Source: Phylloscopus collybita
Lineage: Eukaryota > Chordata > Aves > Passeriformes > Phylloscopidae
DNA length: 64,000 bases
Reading direction: 5' to 3'
Assembly: GCA_027886175.1 (NCBI GenBank)
Contig: JAJNNQ010000008.1
Location: forward strand, 5,797,501-5,861,500
The notes under the pieces are model-generated. The model was not told the DNA's origin and did no database searches. It worked only from the letters and a program-made list of their open reading frames with translations. Positions 1-13,056 of the stretch are shown in pieces (position 1 is the first letter of the stretch; every line of letters begins with the position of its first letter). Both the position numbers and the translations under genes were made by a program.

Positions 1-586
1 TAAATTTAACTTCTGTGCTCTAAAGATGTAAGGAAATACTTTTAGTGTAGCCTTTTTTTGTTTCCCAAAATTGCATGTAGTTCTTGTTTTTTTCTTTTTA
101 TGGGATATCCGGTATTTGTCTCAATTTTTAGCATATCCTGTTTTCCTGCTGAAGATGTCTTTCCAGTTTGGACTTATAGGACACGTGACTATGATGTCTA
201 TGACATGTAGCTATGAGAGATGATCCGTCTTTTCTGCATGTGTTTGTCAAGCTTTTTTTTTTTTTTCAGTTGTCAATTTTGGGCTGGTCTTGTCTGTTGT
301 TTCTGACCATGTCATGATGTGAGATAGACGTTTTTTCTTGTATAGATACAGGCTTCTGTCAGTGCAAATTCTGCTTGGCTTACACCCATCAAAACTGTTA
401 AAAGTCAGTTTGGTATGTAAGACTTTCAGCTAGGGCAGATGCCTGGTATCAGAACTCTCCAGAAGGCTAAATTGAGCGAGCAAAATGAAAGGTACAATGG
501 CACAAAAAGTCTGTAATTATTTAAAAAGCACCAGGGAGCATAAAATAAAGTCTCCGAGTTCACCTTGTCACTCATGTACCCTCCAG
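1..586 (+). other. SLC12A4: SLC12A4 intron (partial)
   Basis: This stretch is read as intron because the exon that should encode the preceding cytosolic segment of KCC1 is not visible here, and a clean acceptor (ccctccag) sits just before the first recognised exon. The sequence is T-rich and AT-rich with no other recognisable content. The open frame that starts with ATG at 485 runs through the acceptor by chance and is not the real start. Confidence 0.75.
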
Positions 587-3808
<3,222 letters not shown>

Positions 3809-4880
3809 TTTAGAAGCTTCTAACCCTGGTCTACATTTATCTTCTTGGCCATTACGGACATTCCAGTTTTAAATGGAGAAGAAAAAAAGGGGTTTTTTGC
3901 CTAAATTTCTCCTCATCCAGTCCTGTTCATTGTTTTTTCCATTTGCAACATACATATCTTTTGGGATTGCAGTATTTGTTACACCATCCAATTAGCAACA
4001 TAAATTGTGAAGCTGCCACATTATTCAGTTTCTGCTTTGGTACCCCGGCCTTTGTGCATGTAGTTTTAACACTAAACCTATTTTTAGTCAGCACTGCTAC
4101 GTGCAGTATTTTTAGTAACTGTATGTAAAGTTAGGACATGAAAGCCAGTTACTGTAAAAAGATTTAAAAAGCTTTTTATATTAGGTTTGGGGGATAGAAG
4201 TGCATTATATAGCAGCTAGTTTCTGCTGAAGTTCAGCTATAAAGCATTTTCTAAGAGCACACTAAATTGTAAGAGAGGACTGAAAAAGCTTTCCTTTTCT
4301 GGGTTTATTTCCAGAACTAAACTCTCAGTATTGGGTAAGAATTTATACTTTTAATACATTTATTGATAGAGATTTAAATAAATTATGTTGATATAGTTGA
4401 AATTATGTATGTAGCTTGCTATAAGTTTTGTTGCTTCTGAGACTTCAGGTTCTGTGAGGCCAGATCCCTATTTATTTTTGTATTTATTTGTCAGAAATAT
4501 TGGATATGCAGATGCAGACTGTTTAGGAGAGCAGAGATCTCACAATAAATTCTGAATCACCAGTGGATTGAAGGACAAGTCCTGTGCAGTTCTTCCATGC
4601 TTTAAATTTCTTGCAGACCATCCATCAAAAGTACATTGAGCATGTTGGAGTCCCATGTAGAGCCAGGTGCTATGCTGCACGCACAGCGATGGGATTGCAC
4701 TTGCACAAGTACAGGGGACCTGCTGCTTCATTGTATGCTTTATGCCCTTAGAGGGAAAAGAAGAAAAGAAGACCTATATTAACCAATAAGTCTCTGGAGA
4801 TTTTATCAAGCCCATTAAGTTGTACTTTATGTACAGAACATTCGTATTTTTTCAATAAAATGTTGCATACACTTTGAACC
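3809..4880 (+). other. SLC12A4: SLC12A4 3' untranslated region (inferred)
   Basis: The stretch runs from the SLC12A4 stop codon to the first strong polyadenylation site, with no competing open frame. An AU-rich patch at 4470-4490 contains overlapping ATTTA pentamers (tatttatttg), the kind of element that often shortens mRNA half-life. The 3' end is inferred from the signal, not observed. Confidence 0.65.
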
Positions 4881-4915
4881 TGCTCTCTGTTCTGTGTGTG
4901 AGGGTGGGTTGTGCA
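4854..4915 (+). terminator. Polyadenylation site of SLC12A4
   Basis: A canonical AATAAA at 4854-4859 is followed after about 30 bases by a GU-rich stretch (ctgttctgtgtgtgaggg, about 4885-4902) and then ggtgggttgtg. This is the standard vertebrate arrangement of hexamer plus downstream element. Cleavage would fall near 4875-4880. Confidence 0.7.
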
Positions 4916-6391
4916 GGAGGAGCCTCTGCCCTGCTCCAGCATTGGCACTGCTGGACCCACCAGGGGAGGGCCAGAGGGCTGGGGCTGTGTTGGTGCTCAC
5001 CCAGATGGCACAAGTCCTGCACAGGGGAGCTGCCAGCTTAGACTTGAGAGCAGCTGGGTGTGTGTCAGAGGAGTAAAACCTCTGGGGGCACTGCCAGAAC
5101 CCACAGCCACACAGAACCCTGCACATGTAGACTATTGAACACACACAGGCTGGTACCCACTCAAGATTTCTCTCTGGGAGAGTAGTGATTCATGCCTGGG
5201 ACAGGTGTGAGCTAATGTCCCAGGGAACTGGAAGAAAGGTGGGGATTGACACATTTCTGTCCCATGGGCTCTTGCTAGGTGGTGCTAGTTCTGCTGTGGT
5301 ACTCCTGGGTGTTTCACTGATAACAGCATGATCAATTTGTCTGAGAGATGCAAATCTGGGGAACTATCCAGACTTTTATCTTGAGTAACTTAATAAAAAG
5401 GCTTTTCATAGGAGTTTTATAGGTAAAGCCTGTTTGTTCCCTCTGTAGAGGACATACCTGATGGGAACAGGATGGTATTCATCTGTGCCAAGATCCCTTT
5501 GAGACAACAGCCAGGAAACACCTCTGGGATGTGCACTCTATTGGGTTTTTTTTTTATTTTAACAAGACTTTGCTTTTTTTGATATTGAAAGCCAAAATTA
5601 ATGTCATGCTTTCAAACCAATGGAAAGAATAAAGCTTTCTTATTTGCAAATACTGTGCTATTTGCACAGATTACTTTTACATCTTCAGAGCCCTGAGTAA
5701 TGGAGTGCAAGTGTACAGCAATTTTGATAGTTAATACCCATTTGCAAACATTCTTTTATAGGAGCAATACTATGAAATCTTTTGTTCCTCAGACTCTTAC
5801 CAAATGTGATCTCATTCAAGCATTCTTGAGAAATACACACACCAGACTCCACCTCACAAAAGGATTTCAGTGCCAACTGCTACCTGACCCAAGTTACCTG
5901 TTAGTGGCTTATTGTGTTTTAACATCAAAGCAACCAAGTGAATCTCTTTACAAATACAGTAGATTGGGTTTTCAGAGGTGATTATAGACCATGGGGACTA
6001 AAATCCTCCACACTAATTCAGCATTTTGGGGACCCTAAGGATTTTATAGATTCCAATTATATAAGACTTCCTTATATCCAGAAGAAAGTTCATAATAAGT
6101 TCCTCTGAGACTTCGTTCACAGCGCTGAAAACAAAGTAACATGCAAAAGGTTGTGTAAGAAAAGATCATTGAAAAAACAAAGTAATTTCTGAGTCATCTT
6201 CGGTGATAGTACCTGAATGGTCATCTTCCATTCTTGTTCCTATGCTAGGACCTTTTTTGGTAAGGAGATTAGAACATAGCAACTAGAACACGGTGTAACA
6301 GTGTTGATACAAACTCTTCGCCCACTGGTGTAAGGAATTACACTTAAAACAGCAGTGGTGCGGTTTTAACAGTTGGTGAGGTACTAAGGAG
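4916..6391. other. Intergenic DNA downstream of SLC12A4
   Basis: About 4.9-5.1 kb is moderately GC-rich, and the rest is AT-rich. Short open frames overlap on both strands and show no family resemblance. No repeat family is recognised. Confidence 0.5.
5628..5633 (+). terminator. Possible distal polyadenylation signal
   Basis: A second AATAAA occurs in gaataaagcttt, and another at 5392-5397. Either could serve a longer SLC12A4 3'UTR. The downstream GU-rich element is weaker than at 4885-4915, so use is uncertain. Confidence 0.25.
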
Positions 6392-6976
6392 TGTTCCCCT
6401 GGGCCCGGAGCTCGCTGTGCAGTGATTCCCCTGAGCTCGCTGTGCAGTGATTCCCCTGAGCCTGGAGGTTGCTGTGCAGTGATTCCCCTGGGCCCGGAGC
6501 TCGCTGTGCAGTGATTCCCCTGGGCCTGGAGGTTGCTGTGATTCCCCTGGGCCCGGAGCTCGCTGTGCAGTGATTCCCCTGAGCCTGGAATTTGCTGTGA
6601 TTCCCCTGAGCCCGGAGCTCGCTGTGCAGTGATTCCCCTGGGCCCGGAGCTCGCTGTGCAGTGATTCCCCTGGGAGCCCGGAGCTCGCTGTGCAGTGATT
6701 CCCCTGAGCTCGCTGTGCAGTGATTCCCCTGAGCCCGGAGCTCGCTGTGCAGTGATTCCCCTGAGCTCGCTGTGCAGTGATTCCCCTGGGCCCGGAGCTC
6801 GCTGTGCAGTGATTCCCCTGGGAGCCCGGAGCTCGCTGTGCAGTGATTCCCCTGGGAGCCCGGAGCTCGCTGTGCAGTGATTCCCCTGGGCCCGGAGCTC
6901 GCTGTGCAGTGATTCCCCTGAGCTCGCTGTGCAGTGATTCCCCTGAGCCCGGAGCTCGCTGTGCAGTGATTCCCCT
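6392..6976. repeat. GC-rich minisatellite (VNTR), about 20 units
   Basis: This is a tandem array built on a 25-nt core, agctcgctgtgcagtgattc followed by ccctg. The core is repeated alone or with a short spacer such as agcccgg or ggcccgg, giving units of about 25 and 32-34 nt. Several units carry the variants cctggaggttgctgtg and cctggaatttgctgtg. A 25-nt plus a 32-nt unit makes 57 nt, a multiple of three. That explains why long open frames run through the array on both strands; they are not genes. Copy number is probably polymorphic between individuals (inference). The array ends directly against a CpG-rich segment. Confidence 0.95.
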
Positions 6977-7155
6977 GCTGGCCGCCCTCCCCTCGCAGCC
7001 CGGCCGGGCCGCTCCGCCCGTCCCTGTGCTGCGCTGCCCGCCATGCACCACCAGGGGGCGCCGGCCGCCTCCCGTGGCGCTGGCGGGCCGCGATCCTCCC
7101 GCGCTCCTCCGCGAGCGCTTTCCCGCGCTCGGCGTGCCCTCAGAGCCGGCCAAAC
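6977..7155. promoter_or_regulatory. Small orphan CpG island
   Basis: About 180 bp are extremely GC-rich with roughly 27 CpG dinucleotides, in a region where CpG is otherwise scarce. The run starts at gccgccctcc and fades at cgctaaattaaag. No first exon or open frame of a known gene starts here, and both flanking protein genes point towards it from outside. It could be an unannotated promoter, an insulator or enhancer, or GC enrichment linked to the adjoining minisatellite. Confidence 0.65.
7048..7061 (+). promoter_or_regulatory. Putative CTCF binding site
   Basis: The sequence CCACCAGGGGGCGC matches the core consensus for CTCF at every fixed position and lies inside the CpG-rich segment. Its forward orientation on the + strand would favour looping towards the SLC6A2 side. 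Binding itself is inferred from the motif only. Confidence 0.6.
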
Positions 7156-9830
7156 GCTAAATTAAAGGGTTTCCTCTTCCACTTTCCTTCTACCCCGTCC
7201 CCGCTTCTCATTTTCTCATCTGCGTCATCCGCGACAATGCTTGCTTCTTCAGTAGTTCCCCTGGGAAGGGAAAAACTGCCTCACGCTGTGCTCGGGAGGT
7301 CGTATGTTCTCATTCCGTTCTGTAGTAATTATCCTCCTGCACAGCCACTGGCCCGGGTCAAATAGGGCACCTGTGGGCAGATGCTGCCAGTACAAAGAGC
7401 TGCTTTTCCCTGAGGAGTGGTTCCCCATTGCTCTGGATTTCCCGCGTCAGACAGCACAGTCAGACCCACAGCCAGGTGGTGGGTTTTGGAAGAAAATCCG
7501 AGCCAGTCTGTATTCCAAGCTCTCTGAACAGAATACACCCTGCTAGTGGACAGTTGACTAAAACGGAGTCTGTGGTTGGCAACATCTCTCCAAAATTCTC
7601 TCTCCACTCTTTAAATCCTGCAGGTAGGTCTCTTGCTGCTGGGAACAGCATCATTAAGGGCACATCTCTTCCTCTAGCCAGGGAAGGCGCTGGCCAGCTG
7701 GGCTGACTCCTGGCAGGCCTGATGTTCCTTCCTCTGTCAGCTCCTGAGTGCTGCGAGAAGTGCCAGCCAGTGCAGTCACTGTGTGTGATGGGCTGCAGCT
7801 CGGCTGAGACCTGGGTGAAAGCCTAACAAATGGGACAGTCTCAAAAGTGAAGGCATCCCTGGGCATGGCTGAGTGGCAACAGGAGCTGTCCCCAGCTCAG
7901 GACTTGATCTGAGTTTCTACTGCCCTTCTCTGTGCCATCTCATGGGACTCTCAAGAGAGCCCTCAGTACTTGATACTACAAGGTCTAAGGCTCTCCAGCT
8001 CACCATGATTTCTGCTGTTCTCTGGCAATTATCAATAATACAGACATCAGTACTGAAACAGAAATGTTTCAAGAAATGTCCATGGCCCACAGTGATGGAA
8101 TTGATAATGGGTTAACAATATTAGAGACCTCAGACAGGTCTGTGTCGTACAATAAGACAGTGATTTTATGATGAGAGAGAAGGTGAGGCTGTATGCAGTG
8201 TAATTCTCACTTATTATTAAATAAGTAAAACAAAACCTGATTTATCTCACCAAAGAAAGTTGTTTTACAGAATCACTAAAATACCAGTTGGGCCACTAAC
8301 CTGTTGTGTGATGGCCTATGACAGGATAGTCTGGGTTTGCTTCACCAGGGAGATGAAAGCACCAAGTTACCATTTTGATGCATAAATATCTAATGGTTAG
8401 ATACTCTTCACCTGTTTCCTTTCACCAAATCCTGGGTTGCCTATGATCTATCAAATACACATAGGACCATTTAATTCTTGCTCAGCATTCCTCTCAGCTC
8501 AAATCTAGGGAATTTCCTGTGAGGTTTTGAATTGCCATAGCTTGCTACTTCTCCTGGAGGCAGTTCTGTCTGCCCTTGCCTGCTTCTTCCCTTGTTTTCT
8601 ACCGCTGCCCATTTTGTGCTGGCACCAGCAGCTGTTCAGCCATGTAGCAATGGATGAGACCATCTCTCTTGGCAGCAGGAACAAGTTTTGCCTATTTAAA
8701 CTGCAGCACTGGCTATGAGATAGAACTTAAATGTCTGGCAAAGTAAGTCCTCATAAACTGATGCTTTTTAAGAACCAAAGCAGACAATCCAGCACATGAG
8801 GCATGTCCTTTTAATGTAGCTTCTTCTCTTGCCAATAAAAGACTACTGCCAGGAGAAGACAATATTGTCCATACACCTCCAGACATAAAGGACTCTCCAT
8901 GGTTCAAACACAGTAAAGTATTGGAGGGATTTGAACCACATAGTGCAGGGGATGCATCACACTCAGGGAGGATTCAAGGGAAACACCAGCTTTGTATTTT
9001 GTAAGATGGGATTGACCTGTCCTTGGTATGTCTACAGGATATCAGGGCAGTGAATCTGATTGAAAGTCCAACACAACCCAGATATTTGAGTTTCAAAAAG
9101 ATGTACATTTGAAAAGCTCTTCTCTTCAGCAAACTGAAATATTATATAATAGGTTGAGCCTCCCTCAACAAATGCTGAATTCCATGTGCCTTCACAAAAG
9201 AGTATCTGTATTGTACAGACTGTGAATTATATCACACAGTCTGTGTGGTGCTTGTGATGTATTTGATGTTGTCAGTGCTGAAGATGTACAGTTCCTCTCT
9301 GGCAATTCAGCCCTCTGCACTGTGTGTAAACAAGAGGAAAAACCAGTAGCCAGCAGAGCACGTGAATATAAAATAGTTTGTAGAAATAAAAAAAGAAATA
9401 AGAACCCAAAGTCAAGAAGCTTATGGACCACTGTTTTTGCTCCTCAGTTTCTCATAATTAGTTTGTAAGAGTTCAGTTTTGGTTGGGTCAGGCAGTTACT
9501 TGTACAGAAGACACACTTTCAATCTGCAATCAACAAGGATTATAAGAACCACAGTTTAAAACTGAGAGACATAAATTCTAAATTCAAGACTTTCTACAGG
9601 TAACAAGGTAGCAAGTCATATAAATGCAGTATTTGTCAAACTTGCCTCCTCTACATAACCAAATACATAGGATTTTCCTGTTACATATCTGAAAAAAATT
9701 GTTAAATGTAGCAATTAATTTGATCCTGCTTTTAAATTTACAATTATGATTAAAGTTTTGATTTGCTTTCTCTTAGACGAGCAGCCCCCTCTCCCCACAC
9801 TGGTTAATAAGGAATCAATTGCTGAGGCTT

Positions 9831-9855
<25 letters not shown>
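9831..9855 (+). repeat. Poly(A) tract, 25 A
   Basis: An uninterrupted run of 25 A follows ggaatcaattgctgaggctt. It may be the tail of a retroposed RNA, but the sequence upstream is not recognisable to me and no clear target-site duplication flanks it. A plain A-homopolymer is equally possible. Confidence 0.6.
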
Positions 9856-9861
<6 letters not shown>

Positions 9862-10951
9862 TTCACTACAGGAACATTATAGATCTAAGCAGAATATGTA
9901 AATAGTTTCCATCAAAATAAGCTGGCTGCAATCAGGACTGAATATATTTTTATTTGGCTCCTTTCATGTCCTTCACCAGGGTCCACACAATCTGTCCCCC
10001 ACAATATAACTCTTTGTGGGTTATCTGCTCTTTTCTCTTTCAAGGACAAGTACAATCAGCCTCCTCAGAGGCCAGCTGTGCTAGGGGTGAAGCATGGCCC
10101 TGCTTATTGTTTATGGACTTTAAACCAGCACAGCTCTTGTCAGAGTGGCTTCAGCTCTGTTTTTCAGAACAATGTGTTTAGTTGGGCTCTACTCATTACC
10201 ATTTTCAACAAATTACTTGCATTTATGGAGATATTTCTCACCCCAAAAGAGCCTGTTGAAGTGGTCAGCCAGGCCAGTGAACTAAAATGAACATACTGAA
10301 AATGAAAAGCAGAAAGAGAGAGATAGAGAGAGACTGGCTTTCCTCCAGCCTGTCTCACACCATTGGACAAAACAGAAGTATTTTACTTCAGTGTCTGTGC
10401 AGTCAGGACATACATTCTAAGAAAGCACACCAAGAGTGGATAACACTGCCTTGGAACTCAGTACAGCCTTAAAGTAGCTAAGTCCAATTCTGATGTTTGC
10501 ATCTTCTGCTGTCTCAGGCACAAAACCTTCTGACTTTCTGTATAGGCTGTACCTTGGCACAACGGCAGCCCAGAATGGTGGCTTTGGAGAAAAGAGCTCA
10601 TTGCTTTAGTAACAGTTAAAAGATTTGTCACTCTAAGGCCACTTGACTCTTATGTATATAAACTTATATGTAAGATCAGGGAGATTAATTCCAAATACAG
10701 GGTGTGATCTAAAAGCACATGTCAGCTTTTAACTGTGCATAAATAAATGTTATTGCTGTTGAAAACTGTCAGACAGGTCTAGTTGCTTGAAATGTATGTG
10801 TAAAGACGAGTACTTCTGGAAAGGAAGTGGAGGAAGGGTAGGTATGTGATATAAGAATACCAAGTCATAAGTTCTAGACCATGTGCACTCTAAAGCATTT
10901 TATTTATGTCCCCACATTTTCCCCTCCCCTTTAGCTTTCCTCTACTACTGA

Positions 10952-11536
10952 GTGGCCTTTGTTTTCCTGAAACACCAATTTTGCACAAAGTCAGAATGTG
11001 GGAAGACAGAGATAGTGCTGAAGGCAAACTTGACCCCTGTATTTGCAGCTGTGTTAATTACCAAAGAGTGGGAGCACCTCACAGCTATGGGTGTGATAAA
11101 GAGTGAGTTAGCTGCTAGGGGGTCAGTTGGAGTCTGCTGCCTGTGCTGTGAGGAGGAAGGGACAGGAGGTTGTGCAAGGGACAGGAGGGGTAAGATGTTG
11201 TGTGAGGGACAGACAGGGTTAGGTGGCTGTGCCAGGGACAGGAAGGAGCAAGTTGGAACTGCAGAAGGAAGAGAGAAGAAGGAAAGAGCCAGAGCTGCCC
11301 ATGGGAGGCTACACAGAAAAGGTAGACTTTTAGATAACAAGGTGCTGATGCTCAAAGCCTTCTTTGGTGTCAGTTGCACCTCCTCTGTCATCAGAACAAA
11401 AATGACAGTGGAAGTGACAGAGATGCTCTTCACTATTATTTCCTACCTACACAGAAGGAACAAGTTACAGAAAGCTTGTTGGGAGACTGAAGTTAGAGGT
11501 AGTCTTATTTCTGTGTTAATTCACCTCTGTCAGTGA
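10952..11536 (+). other. 194-codon open frame over purine-rich repeats, coding status doubtful
   Basis: This is the longest open frame of the intergenic region outside the minisatellite. Its middle (about 11145-11270) contains imperfect repeats of gggacagg with gaggaagg and gttgtgc pieces, translating to repeated GGCARDR. The opposite strand is also open for 162 codons (10945-11433). Openness on both strands and the low-complexity core point to a composition effect. No domain, signal peptide or membrane segment is recognisable, and I infer no function. Confidence 0.15.
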
Positions 11537-12825
11537 AGTCTGCAGAGAGAACAAATCCTGTTAGAATTCACAGCAGTTGTTCAACTGGACATCTGTGATT
11601 ATGCTGAGTTTATTTCAGCAGGACTATGTGTGGGATGCCTTTTCATATTGCGATTCAGTGCTGTAGGGTTCTGAAATGACTAAATTTGCCTGTATGATTT
11701 TTTAGCTAATACAGCACAATGTGCCAATGTTTTATCAAGTTACATTTAGTGTTGCAATCCAGTTAAAGAGAGGCAGCTTTTAGTGCAGAGTCTGTAAGGA
11801 GGAAAAAGCCACTCATAATCTCTTCAAAGTCTAACGCGATTAGGAGACTGACCCTCCTCACACCAGGCTTAAGTATCAAAATCTAATTAGAAAGTCATTA
11901 CTAACCATATGCCCACAATCAAATCCTGGGTACTGCAACTTGCCTGTCAGTATTTTTAGGGAAACTCAATAATGTCTTTAAATTGGGCATACAATGTGGC
12001 AAATCTTCTAAGATGCAGAGAAGGCAACTTAGAAAAAAAAAAAATTAGAAGTCGATAGTCCTACAGATAAGAGGCACAAAGGAAAAAGTTCACATATTTT
12101 AGCAAGGTTGACCTTCTGTTGATGCTGACATTTCTTTTGCTTTAAGGTACTAAAATTAGCCAGGAAATTGATCTCACCTTTTTAACTAAAGTATTAGACA
12201 TGCTTCAACTCCAGATGACCAAGTCATTTTGTATACTGGCATCATCAAAGAAACCCATGTCAAACACTTATAAAGAGACTCCAACAGCAAACTTACTGTA
12301 TTCATGTACCTGCTCTGTGACATCTATACATTTCTTGGAGATATTTCACAGAAATTGTTGAACTCCTCAGGAAACAAGACTCGTGTATCATCATCCTAGT
12401 CTGGGCCAACTTTTCAGTTAAATGTTGGATTTTAAAAGGAACACTTGATGATCAGTTTAAAGTGAGAAATTACTCCAAATGCAATACTGTGAGTCTGAGT
12501 TACTGGACTAAAATGGAACTTGGATGAAAATTGGGGTGCTCTTCATAGGTTATTTGTACCAAAAATAAAACAAACAAACAAAAAAGAAACCCTAACAGCT
12601 CAAAGGTACCACTGCTAAATCAAAGGAAGACACTGGAGTTTTTCTTGTTTGAGCTCCTCACCACAATTAGAAACTTCACTTGGCAGCACAAATATATGAT
12701 CCTGCTTGTTATTTGATACTGCTTTTTTTTGAAGCAGTATGAAAATGAAGTAGACAGTAGCAGTCTGTAAGCCCATCTTCTATTTCATATTACTACACCA
12801 AAGGGGAAGGTGCTTGTGGCTGAGA

Positions 12826-13056
12826 GAAGGCTGTTTACTGGGTTTCTGGTTCTGTTTGTTGTTGCTGTTTGTTTGCCTTGTTGCACACATACCTATATAG
12901 ATACACTAATAAAAACTGTGATTCCTTTTCCCATAGCTTTGCCTGAAAGCCCCGTAATTTCAAAGTTATAATAATTTGGAGGGAAGGAATCATATTTCCT
13001 TTTGCAAGGGCAGTTCCCATCTTCCTCGGCAGACATCTGTGTTTCAAACCAGAACA
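12826..13056 (+). mobile_element. LTR 3' fragment, same family as the solo LTR at 21479
   Basis: The 3' part resembles the end of the solo LTR at 21479-22197. It has a polyadenylation hexamer AATAAA (12908-12913), gctttgcctgaaagccccg, aatttcaaagttataataat, ttcccatcttcctcggcaga, and a terminal tttcaaaccagaaca. The polypurine-like tttggagggaagg also matches. The 5' half of the LTR is not detectable upstream, so this copy is truncated and more diverged. I know the family from songbird genomes. Confidence 0.75.

Larger units (their letters stand above)
7156..12825. other. Intergenic DNA, no gene recognised
   Basis: This is mostly AT-rich sequence with scattered short open frames that lack family features. 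Distinct items inside it are a 25-A tract (9831-9855), a short GA-rich patch (agagagagatagagagag, about 10314-10332) and the repeat-driven open frame at 10952-11536. A small hairpin, atactgctt and its complement around a T-run, lies at 12716-12740. Confidence 0.5.

Noticed and set aside
6283..7153. Long open frames of 253 and 269 codons on the minus strand, and shorter plus-strand ones, through 6.3-7.15 kb
   Set aside because: They are translations of the minisatellite in different phases (repeated GESLHSELR and GNHCTASSG). The unit lengths keep the frame open; there is no gene signature.
9720..9860. SINE or retroposed small RNA ending in the 25-A tract
   Set aside because: The 60 bp upstream show no polymerase III boxes or known RNA, and no target-site duplication was found, so only the A-run is annotated.
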